A DNA stretch of 64,000 nt from SHAN690 sp040221375 (GCA_040221375.1 JAVKEP010000098.1:3440-67439); one strand, 5' to 3'. Numbered from the stretch's first letter, positions 26,942 to 37,012 are shown. The notes: generated by a model from the sequence alone, not told the origin. Numbers and translations: made by a program.

Positions 26942-27933
26942 AACGAGCATTAGCCCATATCGCCTTGATTATTCTGGTCTGTTTCTTCGCCATTGGTGCC
27001 CGCGGACAGCAAGTTTATCAGTTCAGTCAGTACCTGCAGAATCTGTACATTCTCAATTCTGCCACTGCTGGTCTTCACGATTATACCGAAGTCAACCTCA
27101 GTTATCGAAACCAATGGGTTGGCATTACGAATAGTCCGACTACCTATTACGTCAGCGTCACACAGCCCATCGGAAAACGCATCGAGATCAATCCTCAGAA
27201 TTCTTCTGTCAGGATAAGTTCTCCAGCTGCCTACACATCCATCCAACGAAAGTCTTACCATGCCATAGGTGGCTACGCCGCCCGGGATTCTTACGGTCCT
27301 TATGGCCTCACGATGGCCGGCTTGTCCTATACCTTTCACCTGCCCATTGCCAAGCAACTGAGCGTCGCTTTTTCACCCAGTGTTGGCTACACATCTGTGA
27401 CCTTCGATCAAAGCAAAGCAGTGGTTGAGTTCAGTGGAGATCCGACGTACATGAACTATGTGTCCACTAGGGCCGCGAGTTCGTTGATGGACATCAATCT
27501 GGCATTCTGGATGTATCATCCCAAGTTCTTTGTAGGTTATTCAACCGATCAGCTGGTCCAGGATAGATTGAAGCTTTCGAATCAGATTACCTTGGAGGAA
27601 ATCAAAGCACATCACAACTTAATCGCAGGATATCACTATCGAATCAACAGAAACATGACCCTCACGCCAAGCGTGCTGGTGAAATATGTCGGGCAGGCTC
27701 CGATCTCTGCCGATCTGAACGTCCGATTGGATTACCAAGATCGCTTCTGGGGTGGGATTTCATTCCGCAATTCGAACTCCCTTGTAGGTATGGCTGGAAT
27801 TCATTTGTCGAATACGCTTCGGTTTGGATATGCATTTGACTTCACATTGTCTTCTATTCAAACGAATAACATCGGCAGCCATGAGGTTATGCTAGGATTG
27901 AATTTGTTCAACAAAGAGAAAGCAATCTTTTAA
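26938..27933 (+). CDS. sprF: PorP/SprF family outer membrane protein
   Basis: A 331-residue outer membrane beta-barrel of the PorP/SprF family. In Flavobacterium, SprF is needed to bring the SprB adhesin, which has a type B CTD, to the surface. The signal peptide is MKRALAHIALIILVCFFAIGARG. The mature start follows the family pattern: QFSQYLQNLYILNSATAGL, then LSYRNQWVGITNSPTTYY. The gene overlaps the adhesin stop by 4 bases (ATGA), which suggests translational coupling, and the OmpA-like gene follows after 9 bases. The partner relation to the adhesin is inferred from context and family. Confidence 0.92.
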   Translation: MKRALAHIALIILVCFFAIGARGQQVYQFSQYLQNLYILNSATAGLHDYTEVNLSYRNQWVGITNSPTTYYVSVTQPIGKRIEINPQNSSVRISSPAAYTSIQRKSYHAIGGYAARDSYGPYGLTMAGLSYTFHLPIAKQLSVAFSPSVGYTSVTFDQSKAVVEFSGDPTYMNYVSTRAASSLMDINLAFWMYHPKFFVGYSTDQLVQDRLKLSNQITLEEIKAHHNLIAGYHYRINRNMTLTPSVLVKYVGQAPISADLNVRLDYQDRFWGGISFRNSNSLVGMAGIHLSNTLRFGYAFDFTLSSIQTNNIGSHEVMLGLNLFNKEKAIF

Positions 27934-27942
27934 CGCTCCTGA

Positions 27943-30900
27943 ATGAACCGCCTACTCCTAACCACTACCTTCTTTCTCTTTTTAGGCCTCGCACAGGCTC
28001 AAATTGGTTTTCGATTTGAATCGGTAGAAGCCTTGACTCCGCTGATCAATGGCGAGTACGAAGAGAGCAGTCCTGTCTTTGACCCTGTGGGCCAGCGCCT
28101 CTATTTCTCCCGCACATTGCACCCGGATAACAAAGGAGGCAAAACGGTTGGGCAGGATCTGTGGTACAGCGACTTAACCGGAGGTGCGTGGGGCGCTCCA
28201 TCGAATGACTTGGGAAAGCTGAACAATTATCTCAACAATGCGACCATTGGACTCTCAAAGGACGGACAGCGCATGTACATGCTCGGCACCTACATTCGAA
28301 AAGTGGCCTTGCAAAGTGGGTTTTCGATGACCGAAAAGGATGAGGAAGGTGCTTGGCCTCGTCCTGAGGGGCTGGACATTAATGGGCTGAACATCAAAGG
28401 AGATTTTTACGGTGGATTCATGAGCGCTTCTGAAGACGTTCTTGTGATTTCGATGGAAAGCAATAATTCAAAAGGTCAAGAAGACTTGTACGTTTCGCTT
28501 AGGACCGCAGATGGTTGGGGCAAGCCCATCTGGATGGGCGACAGTATCAATTCTAGCGGCTACGAGATTTCTCCCTACCTCTTTGAGGATGGCAAAACAC
28601 TGCTCTTTGCTTCGGACGGATTGGGCGGGCGAGGAGATTGCGACATCTTCTATTCATATCGGCTGGATTCTACCTGGACCCGTTGGTCAAAGCCAGTAAA
28701 CGCTGGCAAGAAAATCAATTCTCCCGGCTTTGATGCCTTTCCCTTTGCCAGTGGTGAGACCTTGTACTTTAGTTCCAACCGCAACGATAGTCTGAGCAAC
28801 ATCTACACGGCATTGAACAAGCTTTATTTCAAGGAAGCCGATATGCTGCGTTTGGTTTTCGAATCATTTGATTCGCGTATCTCGGATTTGAAGGTTGAGG
28901 TGCGCGATGAAAAGGGCGAGCTCGTCGGTGCGTACTATCCTGGTGTTGACGACGTCATTTCCATCGCCGGACTTAGAGAGAAGAAGGAATATACCTTGAC
29001 TCCTAGTCACCCAATGATCGACCTAAAGCTATTTGACCCACAATTATTGAACGCCGATGGGGCAATCATCGAATTCTTGGAGTACAACGACGACGGAACG
29101 CTGAGGCTCACTCCACGACTCCCAGAGGTTGTGGCGGAAATGCCCGCGCTCGAAAACCCAGCGTTTAAAACAGGAATGAGGGGTGTATTCGAGGTCGATC
29201 GCACGCCCGTTTCAGGCATCATGCTGGCATTGGTTGATGCCGATGGTAAGGTCTATCAGTACACCAAAACCGAAAACCGAGGCGCCTTTCTCTTTGCAGA
29301 TACCCCCGACAGCCTTGACCTCCAAATTCAGATCGTCAGCGATCTGGAATACATCAAGAAAAACGGTGCCATCTACTACACCGATGAACAGGGAAAGAAA
29401 CTGTTCAAAAGCACCGTCGATAAAGACGGTAAGTTCAAGTACCAAAAAATCCAAGCGCGAGAAATGGCCCAGCTCAAGTCGTTGAGCTCCTTGGACACAA
29501 AAATGACAGAAGCAGCCGCTCCTAGTGCCGGTGTGTTTTCATATGAAAACCTACCTCAAGACGGAATCACCCTTCGCCTGTACGACGAGAATAACCAACT
29601 TATTGAAGAGGTAGTGACCAATGAAGCTGGTGAGTTCATGTTTACCAAACTCCGCGCCGATCAAAATTTCAGTATTCGGCCTGCTGATGAGGCGCTCGCC
29701 GGAGGTAATCTCGCCTTTCTAGACAAGAATGGCAATGCCGTGACAAACCTCGAAGACAGTGAATACGGATTCCGCTACCAAGCCTTGCGTCCCGAGTTAA
29801 TCGCAGGTCTTCGTTTGCTTGAAGAGGACTTTGACGACAACCGCCTTTCACAGAATTTTGTTTTCACCATTGGTTTGTACAAGTATAAAAACCTGCCAAC
29901 CGATGGTATTTCGCTCAACCTGATCGATGAAAATGACAACATTATTGAAACCGTAACCACAGACGCAAGTGGTCACTTTGTGTTCTCGATGCTGAAGCCA
30001 AATCAAAATTATCGCGTTCAAGTCGCTGGGGTGAGTGACGCTGAAATGCCAGAAACACAACTCTACTTTGTGGACAGTGACGGAACCGTTAATACCGCTT
30101 TGATCGATGGGGAGAACTTCTACACCTTCGATCAATTAAACGAGGAGTACTTTTTCAACATCTCTCAAATCAACTCTGAGGAGGCGAAAGAATTGGTAAC
30201 TGAGAGCTTTAAAGACGTGAAGGGTCGTTTTGACTTTCAGAGCCTTGGCAAAGAAGGTGTCAAGCTAGAGTTGCTGGATGAAAATCAGAAAGTAATCGAA
30301 ACCGTTTACACCGACTCAAATGGAAACTTCATCTTCAACAAACTGGCCAAAGAATCGGAATACTTCGTTCGGCTTGCTGAAGAAGACCAAGGTTTGTTGG
30401 ACGAGGCCCGGTTTGTTTTTGAGAATGAAGAAAACGAGGAACTGATACAAGAAGGTCCTACAGAGTCTGGTTTCAAATTTGTGACCTTGGCTAGGGAAGA
30501 TGGCTCCTTCGCTGGCATGCGCTTGACCGAGAATCCGGAAATGGACATCACCCGATTCTTGCCGAAAGAGCCTAAAAACATCAACTCTACCTCGCCAAAA
30601 GCAGGACAACCCACCCCAGAAGGTGAGGAAATAGATCACAACGACCTCAAGCTTAAAAGCATTTACTTCAACTTCAACAGTGTGCGGTTGAGCAACAGTG
30701 ATCGCTACCGCCTCAATCGGGTCTACCCTCTCATAAAGAATTCTGCACAGCCTGTCTTGGTCGTCGGACATTCTTGCGACCTCGGAGATCCTAAAGTCGC
30801 GGCAGAAATTTCCAAGATGCGCGCGGAGATCGTGAAAGAATACCTGGTGAACCTGGGAATGGATCCCGAACAAATCTTAGTCGAAGGAATAGGTGCACCG

Positions 30901-30969
30901 GGAGATAAACTCACCTACGGTCAACGCCTCGAGATGCGAAGGGTGGATATATTCCACTTGGCTCCCTGA
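27943..30969 (+). CDS. OmpA-family protein with PD40 repeats and internal tandem repeats
   Basis: A 1008-residue envelope protein. A signal peptide (LLLTTTFFLFLGLAQAQ) is followed by PD40/WD-like beta-propeller repeats (about 40-290; SPVFDPVGQRLYFSR, YEISPYLFEDGKTLLFASD, AFPFASGETLYFSSN). Next come at least four repeats of about 115 residues starting near 411, 527, 641 and 758, sharing the pattern LPxDGIxLxLxDENxxxIExVxT with an FxFxxL strand. The C-terminus (about 902-1008) is an OmpA-type peptidoglycan-binding domain (YFNFNSVRLS, VVGHSCDLGD). It is third in the adhesin-sprF operon, as in many PorP/SprF loci, and probably anchors the surface assembly to the cell wall. That role is inferred. 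Confidence 0.88.
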   Translation: MNRLLLTTTFFLFLGLAQAQIGFRFESVEALTPLINGEYEESSPVFDPVGQRLYFSRTLHPDNKGGKTVGQDLWYSDLTGGAWGAPSNDLGKLNNYLNNATIGLSKDGQRMYMLGTYIRKVALQSGFSMTEKDEEGAWPRPEGLDINGLNIKGDFYGGFMSASEDVLVISMESNNSKGQEDLYVSLRTADGWGKPIWMGDSINSSGYEISPYLFEDGKTLLFASDGLGGRGDCDIFYSYRLDSTWTRWSKPVNAGKKINSPGFDAFPFASGETLYFSSNRNDSLSNIYTALNKLYFKEADMLRLVFESFDSRISDLKVEVRDEKGELVGAYYPGVDDVISIAGLREKKEYTLTPSHPMIDLKLFDPQLLNADGAIIEFLEYNDDGTLRLTPRLPEVVAEMPALENPAFKTGMRGVFEVDRTPVSGIMLALVDADGKVYQYTKTENRGAFLFADTPDSLDLQIQIVSDLEYIKKNGAIYYTDEQGKKLFKSTVDKDGKFKYQKIQAREMAQLKSLSSLDTKMTEAAAPSAGVFSYENLPQDGITLRLYDENNQLIEEVVTNEAGEFMFTKLRADQNFSIRPADEALAGGNLAFLDKNGNAVTNLEDSEYGFRYQALRPELIAGLRLLEEDFDDNRLSQNFVFTIGLYKYKNLPTDGISLNLIDENDNIIETVTTDASGHFVFSMLKPNQNYRVQVAGVSDAEMPETQLYFVDSDGTVNTALIDGENFYTFDQLNEEYFFNISQINSEEAKELVTESFKDVKGRFDFQSLGKEGVKLELLDENQKVIETVYTDSNGNFIFNKLAKESEYFVRLAEEDQGLLDEARFVFENEENEELIQEGPTESGFKFVTLAREDGSFAGMRLTENPEMDITRFLPKEPKNINSTSPKAGQPTPEGEEIDHNDLKLKSIYFNFNSVRLSNSDRYRLNRVYPLIKNSAQPVLVVGHSCDLGDPKVAAEISKMRAEIVKEYLVNLGMDPEQILVEGIGAPGDKLTYGQRLEMRRVDIFHLAP

Positions 30970-31009
30970 CATTTTCATGACACAATCTTTGGTCAATGGC
31001 TAGACTTTC

Positions 31010-32263
31010 GTGCTCCATTTGAAGCACTTCAAAGTCATAGCATTAACCCACCGCCATCTCGGTTTAGATCTCGTGGGAAAGTTTCACGTCGAGCCCGACC
31101 AACAAAAGCTTCGATTTGAAGCGGCGTTCGTCGATCTCGAGATTAAGGAATGCATGTTTCTCTCAACATGCAACCGGGTGGAATTCTTCTTTCGAACGCC
31201 TAATTCGCTCACGGTGGACTACGTAGACAAACTTCTTGCTGCCTGTTATCCGCATCTGAAGCCAGAAGAAATTGAAGCCGGGGTGCAAGCAGCTCGACTG
31301 CACAGTGGTGAAGAAGCGATTCGTCACATCTTTCATGTGGCCAGTTCCTTGGATTCATTGGTCATCGGCGAACGAGAAATCATCACCCAAGTACGGACTG
31401 CCTTTGAGCGGGCTAGTTCAGATGGGTTCACCGGAGACTACATACGACTCGCTATTCAGAAGGCCGTTGAAACGGCCAAACAAGTGTATACTGAAACGGC
31501 GATTGCGACCAAACCCATCTCGGTGGTCAACCTTGCCTACCGAAAGCTTTTGGAATACGACTTATCAAGCGAAACAGCCATCATCTACATCGGTGCAGGT
31601 CAAACCATAGAGGCCATTGCTGGGAATCTTCGAAAGCATTCCTTTAAGTCGGTTAAAGTGTTCAATCGCACTGCGAAAAAGGCAGAAAAGCTCGCAGAAG
31701 TTTTGGGCGGTCAGGGCTATGGTTTAAATGATTTGGTAGCGCGTGCTGGTGAATTCGATGTCATCGTTACATGCACAGGTTCGGATCGATCCATCATCAA
31801 CTCTGACACTTTCAAATCGATGGGGGTAAAAGGGAAAAAAACGATCGTTGACCTTGCCATTCCAAATGATATTGACGCTTCGGTGCTCACTCATTTTGAC
31901 GTTGATTACATCAGCATTGAGGATCTGAAAGGGGAAGCGAAGCTGAATCTAAGAGCGCGCGAAAAAGAAGTTTTCCGATGTGAGCAACTGGTAGAGCAGC
32001 GCTTAGAGGAGTTCGAAGACGCATTCAAAACACGTAAGCTCGAGCTCGCCATGCAGGAAGTGCCTGCATTAATGAAGGAAATCAAACTTCGCGCACTCGA
32101 CAAGACCTTCGCAAAAGAAATCGATCAAATGGATCCTGAGGCGAGAAAAACTCTGGAAAAAGTCATCGACTACCTCGAGAAAAAATACATTTCTCTTCCA
32201 ATGAAAATGGCCAAGCAAGTTGTGTTAGAACAAGACCTTAAAGACCCCATCCTTGAGCACTAA
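31010..32263 (+). CDS. hemA: Glutamyl-tRNA reductase
   Basis: First step of the C5 tetrapyrrole pathway: reduces Glu-tRNA to glutamate 1-semialdehyde using NADPH. It has 417 residues with a GTG start at 31010; a TTG at 31019 is an alternative. The catalytic Cys54 lies in LSTCNRVEFF, and the NADPH domain has IIYIGAGQTIEAIAGNL. A coiled dimerisation domain ends the protein. The gene overlaps the hemC-hemD fusion by 11 bases, so the two steps are translationally linked. Confidence 0.96.
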   Translation: MLHLKHFKVIALTHRHLGLDLVGKFHVEPDQQKLRFEAAFVDLEIKECMFLSTCNRVEFFFRTPNSLTVDYVDKLLAACYPHLKPEEIEAGVQAARLHSGEEAIRHIFHVASSLDSLVIGEREIITQVRTAFERASSDGFTGDYIRLAIQKAVETAKQVYTETAIATKPISVVNLAYRKLLEYDLSSETAIIYIGAGQTIEAIAGNLRKHSFKSVKVFNRTAKKAEKLAEVLGGQGYGLNDLVARAGEFDVIVTCTGSDRSIINSDTFKSMGVKGKKTIVDLAIPNDIDASVLTHFDVDYISIEDLKGEAKLNLRAREKEVFRCEQLVEQRLEEFEDAFKTRKLELAMQEVPALMKEIKLRALDKTFAKEIDQMDPEARKTLEKVIDYLEKKYISLPMKMAKQVVLEQDLKDPILEH

Positions 32264-33818
32264 AATTCGAATCGGAAGCCGTGGAAGCGACTTGGCGCTC
32301 TGGCAGGCAAAGTTTTTTCGTGAGCAGCTTGAGCTGATCGACGTTGCCTCTGAGATCATCATCATCCAAACAAAGGGCGATAAAATCCAACATTTGAGTT
32401 TCGACAAAATCGAAGGAAAAGGCTTCTTTACGAAAGAAATCGAGGATTCGCTTTTACGGAATGAAATTGACATCGCGATACACTCGCATAAGGATTTGGA
32501 GACGCAGAACCCTCCCGGCCTTACCGTGGCTGGCGTTTCGTACAGGGAGGATCCCTCGGAGCTCTTGTTGATCAGGAAAGAGGCGTTGGATTTCAGCCAA
32601 GTTTTAAACTTCAAGAAAGGGGCTGTCATCGGCACATCCTCTGCCCGCAGGAAAGGGCAAATTCTATCGATGCGCCCAGACATACGCATTGAAGACATCC
32701 GTGGAAATGTGCCTACGCGGATCAACAAACTCAGGTCAGGAAAATTCGATGCAATCCTCCTCGCTTATGCTGGCGTTCACAGACTGCAAATCAATACGGA
32801 AGATCTGCACGTGGAAAAATTGGACCCTCGCTTTTTCATCCCGGCACCAGCCCAAGGAGTACTGGCCTTCCAATGCAGAGAGGAGGATCACCGAACCATT
32901 GACTTGGTGCAGCAATTGCACCACTCTGATGTAGCAGAGGGCGTTGCAATCGAACGTGGCATACTGGCTGGTTTCGGTGGCGGGTGTCACATCCCGATTG
33001 GCGTCTATGCAGAACGCCACATCGGCGGGTTCAAGGTTTGGGCTACCTACGGCAAGGAATGGGAGCGGTTTCCAGCGCGGGTACAATTCGATGCCTTGGA
33101 CAAGGACAGCGCCCTCAAAACATTTGATCGTATCAAAGAAGGGGCACTTCCTCCTCGCGTCTTCATATCGAGGACATTATCCCCCGGTAATTTCTTTTTT
33201 CGTGCCTGTAAGGAGGTAGGGCTTGAAGTCACGGCCACGTCGTTAATCGAAATCCTCCCTCAACATTTCGAGGCTGACCCGGATCACTTCGATTGGGTGG
33301 TTTTCTCTTCTTCTAATGGGGTACGGACGTTTTTTGAAACGGTGTCTAAGAGCAATTGGACGAATAAACAATTCGCTGCCGCAGGTGAATCCACTGCCAA
33401 CGCCTTGGCATCGTATGGCATCAAAGCAAGCTTCGTCGGTTCGGGCAGCGATATGCAACGTATTGCCAAAGAATTGGCGCGCGCAATTGGCACCCAAAAC
33501 GCACTATTTCCGAGTTCCGATCGCTCTATTGGATCATTGGCTGAACGGCTTGATCCAGGTCAATGCACCGTCATCACTTCTTACAAAACCAAGCCCGTCG
33601 AGCAAAAAGTCAATCCGCACGACGCCTATGTATTCACCAGCCCGAGCAACGTTGAGTCGTTTCATAAAGCTGGCAATTCGATCCCAGCCGACGCTCATGT
33701 AGTAGCGATTGGCCCAAGCACATCAGCCGCCCTACATGAATACGACATAGCGCACGTAACGGCCTCCATTCCGTCCGAGCCTGAGCTATTCGCGCTATTG
33801 GCAAAGCAGAATGGATAA
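32253..33818 (+). CDS. hemCD: Hydroxymethylbilane synthase / uroporphyrinogen-III synthase fusion
   Basis: A 521-residue fusion of two consecutive heme-pathway enzymes. Residues 1 to about 300 are HemC: KIRIGSRGSDLALWQA, HSHKDLE, SSARRKGQ, RGNVPTRINKL, and the dipyrromethane-cofactor Cys245 in GGGCHIPIG. Residues about 301-521 are HemD: VFISRTL, VVFSSSNGVRTFF, FAAAGESTANAL and YVFTSPSNVESF. The start is a TTG at 32253 inside the end of hemA, which begins the family N-terminus directly. The fusion could channel the unstable hydroxymethylbilane to HemD; that is inference. A T8 run follows the gene. Confidence 0.93.
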   Translation: MSTKIRIGSRGSDLALWQAKFFREQLELIDVASEIIIIQTKGDKIQHLSFDKIEGKGFFTKEIEDSLLRNEIDIAIHSHKDLETQNPPGLTVAGVSYREDPSELLLIRKEALDFSQVLNFKKGAVIGTSSARRKGQILSMRPDIRIEDIRGNVPTRINKLRSGKFDAILLAYAGVHRLQINTEDLHVEKLDPRFFIPAPAQGVLAFQCREEDHRTIDLVQQLHHSDVAEGVAIERGILAGFGGGCHIPIGVYAERHIGGFKVWATYGKEWERFPARVQFDALDKDSALKTFDRIKEGALPPRVFISRTLSPGNFFFRACKEVGLEVTATSLIEILPQHFEADPDHFDWVVFSSSNGVRTFFETVSKSNWTNKQFAAAGESTANALASYGIKASFVGSGSDMQRIAKELARAIGTQNALFPSSDRSIGSLAERLDPGQCTVITSYKTKPVEQKVNPHDAYVFTSPSNVESFHKAGNSIPADAHVVAIGPSTSAALHEYDIAHVTASIPSEPELFALLAKQNG

Positions 33819-33825
33819 CTTTTAC

Positions 33826-33850
33826 CACCAAACCTCAAGGTGTTTTTTTT
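33826..33850 (+). terminator. Probable weak terminator after hemCD
   Basis: Short stem CACC/GGTG (33826-33829 with 33839-33842) and then eight T residues (33843-33850). The stem is short, but the T-run and position after the stop support the call. Confidence 0.5.
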
Positions 33851-33891
33851 CGTATCTACCTTCATCAGCTAAACTCTAAAACCTTTTTCGC

Positions 33892-36800
33892 ATGCAGCGA
33901 ATCGCACTCGCCTTAGTTATCGCCCTGACTTCACTGGGCTCTTACGCACAATTCTCCACTTTTGTCACATCACAAGACGCGTCCTGCTGGGATGCTACGG
34001 ATGGGAGTTATACCATCGATTCTATCCTTGGCTGCTATGCGCCGATTTCGATTCAAATTGACTCAACCGTGTTTTCTTTTGAAAACCTCACCAGCCCTCC
34101 CTATACCTACCTAAACCACGGTTCGGGCACAGGAAACGACAACTCTTACTCGGTTTGGGCAGGACAAACTTCAGCTGGCGCGGTTTACATTGCTACAGGA
34201 AACTACACAAATTCGATCACCTTTGATTCGATCACACTCACGGCAACCGCGCCTCAAGAAATGTGGGTAGCCTGCTTCGACGCCGCTACGAGCGACGTGC
34301 TTTGGGCAATCAGTGGAAGCGGGGGTTCGGGCACCTACTCAGCTGGGTACGCTGTTACTGGAGAGGGAGACAAGGCTTATGTTACTGGATACTTTACCGG
34401 AACCACCCAAATTGGCAATGCGTCCATTACTTCCTCTGGAGGTTATCAAGGTTACGTGGCCAAAATTGACCTCCCCTCGGGTAACGTTGATACGATTATT
34501 CAGGTCGGCGGTTCAGGGGCAGATGAAGGATACAACATCCAGTATGCAGCTGGTCGCATCTATCTACTTGGAGATTACCAAGGATCCATCAGTTTGGCTG
34601 GAAACAGCTTTACCTCAGCTGGAAATTCTGACGCCTTCGTTTTGGTGATGGACACAGCGCTCACTACAGAGTATTGGTCAGCTGCAGGCGGAGGAACCTC
34701 CTTCGATGTGTTTACAGACATTGTAGCATATGAAAACACTGGCATCGTGGAGAAGGTGTTCATCACTGGCATTTTCGAAAACAATGCAACGTATGGAACC
34801 ACTACTTTATCTTCATCAGGAGACGTTGATTTCTTCGTCGGCACGCTCGATACCAATGGAACCTTCGGCTGGTTGACCCAGGGTGGTTCTACCGGTGAGG
34901 ACTATTGCACTTCGATCGACATCAACGCAAATGGAGATCGGTTGTACGTTGCAGGTTCTTGGGAAGGGTCCATGAATTTTGGAGGCCAATTGTACACGGC
35001 AAACGTCGTCAACGATGCCTTCATCGGCTACCTGGACACGGCTGGCACCCTTGACACACTTTACGTCTTGAGCGGAACGGGACCTGATTTTATTTACGAC
35101 TTACAGAGCGTTGACGATGATTACTTGGTTTTTGCAGGTAGGTTCGGCGGCGATTTGGCCTTTGGCGACACCACGCTTGTCTCCAATGGAAACTACGATG
35201 CGCTCGTGGGTAAAATTGGTCCGAATCACACAGAAATTTGGGCCAAAAATTTAGGCGGTACAGGCAATGATATTTACAGCTCGATTAGGCTGGGCCCAGG
35301 ACAACGGGTACACGCCGCTGGTTCATTCCGAAACGATTGTTCAGCCTACCAAACCGGATTGGTTTCTGCTGGAGGCGACGATGTCATCGTAACCAATGAC
35401 AACCTCCTCGGCATCGTGGATACTACCATCACCGTCACCGGGCTTTCAAGCGGTACGTATACTTATGTTATGTTTGATTCTGCAGGCAATGCTTGGGTGG
35501 ATACCATCATCATCGGTGCTCCGGATTCATTCGACATTTCTGGAACGGTGGTGAACGCTTCATCTTCGACGACCCCGGATGGGTCCATCGACCTCACGGT
35601 GAGCGGCGGCACCCCAGGATACGTTTACGCTTGGTCCAATGGTGCCATTACCCAAGACCTTGACAGCGTGCTCTCGGGAACCTATTGTGTCACCGTAACG
35701 GACTCCATCGGTTGCAGCGATACGGCGTGTTTCTTCATCGACTCCTCAACCGTTGTGGGTCCCATGACCGTCGTAGCCATGGTAACAGACCTCGCCTGTT
35801 TTGGGGATAGCAGTGGTAGCATAGATCTCAGCGTCACGGGTGGGCTTTCCCCCTATGCATTCGCCTGGAGCAATGGAGCAACCACTGAAGATTTAATTGG
35901 GATCGGCAGTGGCACTTATGCTGTCACCGTTACAGACAATGACACTGCGGTATACATAGACAGCTTTTTAGTGATTGAACCGTCAGAGATCATCATCAGC
36001 GGCACCATTACTCCACCATCCAATGGCACGTCAAACGACGGCGCAATCGACGTGACGGTGACGGGCGGTACTTCACCTTACACGTACGCTTGGAGCAATG
36101 CGGCCACGACTGAAGACCTTACGGGCTTAGGTGTGGGTAACTACACCCTCACAGTAACGGATACCACCGGCTGTACTGCCATCAGAAACTTTTTTGTCGA
36201 TACCATTGCGAGCCTCAGCTTGGTCAGCAGCTCAGGCGATGTAACCTGCTTGAATACGTCCAATGGATCCATTGATCTAACCGTTATTGGCGGAGTTCCT
36301 CCGTTTGCCTTTGCTTGGAGCAATGGCGCAACCACCGAAGATATTTCCGGCTTGGCAGCTGGTGTGTATACGGTTACCGTAACCGATAGCGCAGCACAAT
36401 CTGCGACCCTCACCGATTCGGTTGGGTCCAATCCAATTCACCCTGATCCCATCGTCGGGCCCATCACGGGTTCTGCCTCGGTTCAGGCTTGGACCAGCTA
36501 CAACTACAGCGTTCCTGTAAGCAATGGTTCTGTTTTCACATGGACCGCGACAGGCGGAATGGTTACGTCTTCTGCGAGTAACGCTTCCAGCATTCAGTGG
36601 AACGCCGGGCCATCAGGCATGGTCCTCGTTTCAGAAACCGACGTGAACGGTTGTACAGCCAGCGACTCCTTGGCTGTGAGCATTCTCTTTGTCGGTGTGG
36701 ATGAGACCCATGAGAACGCAGTCTTGATTTTCCCCAATCCTACTACAGAATTGTTGACCATCCAACTTCCAGATAGCATGGAGTCAACCCAGATCGATCT

Positions 36801-36948
36801 AATTGACATCAATGGGAGGGTTTTAAAGACGGATAATACACGTAGAAGGACAATCTCCCTCAACGTGTCTGATCTTCCTTCAGGGACCTACGTAGTGCGC
36901 TTGTCTTCGGGTCAGACGCTTCTGCACCATTCGATCATCGTACGGTAA
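33892..36948 (+). CDS. T9SS cargo with SBBP-like region, four SprB repeats and type A sorting domain
   Basis: A 1018-residue secreted protein with a signal peptide (MQRIALALVIALTSLGSYAQ). Residues about 90-510 contain repeated strands such as AYVTGYFTGTTQIGN and NYDALVGKIG, which resemble SBBP/quinoprotein-like propeller repeats. Four SprB-type repeats follow (about 550-845), each with GSIDLTVxGG, AWSNGATTEDL and a GTYxVTVTD strand. The C-terminus (about 944-1018; FPNPTTELLTIQ to SIIVR) is a type A T9SS sorting domain, which is cleaved on export and usually linked to A-LPS. The function of the head is unknown. It stands alone between heme genes and a strong terminator. Confidence 0.88.
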   Translation: MQRIALALVIALTSLGSYAQFSTFVTSQDASCWDATDGSYTIDSILGCYAPISIQIDSTVFSFENLTSPPYTYLNHGSGTGNDNSYSVWAGQTSAGAVYIATGNYTNSITFDSITLTATAPQEMWVACFDAATSDVLWAISGSGGSGTYSAGYAVTGEGDKAYVTGYFTGTTQIGNASITSSGGYQGYVAKIDLPSGNVDTIIQVGGSGADEGYNIQYAAGRIYLLGDYQGSISLAGNSFTSAGNSDAFVLVMDTALTTEYWSAAGGGTSFDVFTDIVAYENTGIVEKVFITGIFENNATYGTTTLSSSGDVDFFVGTLDTNGTFGWLTQGGSTGEDYCTSIDINANGDRLYVAGSWEGSMNFGGQLYTANVVNDAFIGYLDTAGTLDTLYVLSGTGPDFIYDLQSVDDDYLVFAGRFGGDLAFGDTTLVSNGNYDALVGKIGPNHTEIWAKNLGGTGNDIYSSIRLGPGQRVHAAGSFRNDCSAYQTGLVSAGGDDVIVTNDNLLGIVDTTITVTGLSSGTYTYVMFDSAGNAWVDTIIIGAPDSFDISGTVVNASSSTTPDGSIDLTVSGGTPGYVYAWSNGAITQDLDSVLSGTYCVTVTDSIGCSDTACFFIDSSTVVGPMTVVAMVTDLACFGDSSGSIDLSVTGGLSPYAFAWSNGATTEDLIGIGSGTYAVTVTDNDTAVYIDSFLVIEPSEIIISGTITPPSNGTSNDGAIDVTVTGGTSPYTYAWSNAATTEDLTGLGVGNYTLTVTDTTGCTAIRNFFVDTIASLSLVSSSGDVTCLNTSNGSIDLTVIGGVPPFAFAWSNGATTEDISGLAAGVYTVTVTDSAAQSATLTDSVGSNPIHPDPIVGPITGSASVQAWTSYNYSVPVSNGSVFTWTATGGMVTSSASNASSIQWNAGPSGMVLVSETDVNGCTASDSLAVSILFVGVDETHENAVLIFPNPTTELLTIQLPDSMESTQIDLIDINGRVLKTDNTRRRTISLNVSDLPSGTYVVRLSSGQTLLHHSIIVR

Positions 36949-36974
36949 GGCCGACCTCCAATAAAATACTATAC

Positions 36975-37012
36975 AAGGCCACGGTGCGCAGAAGCTACCG
37001 CGGCCTTTTTTT
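36975..37012 (+). terminator. Strong Rho-independent terminator
   Basis: Stem AAGGCCACGGT with ACCGCGGCCTT (one A/C mismatch), an 11-base loop, then TTTTTTT at 37006-37012. It terminates the SprB-repeat gene. Confidence 0.9.

Noticed and set aside
32225..32728. Minus-strand frame of 167 codons opposite the hemA-hemCD junction
   Set aside because: It covers conserved HemC motifs on the other strand and has no recognisable protein features.
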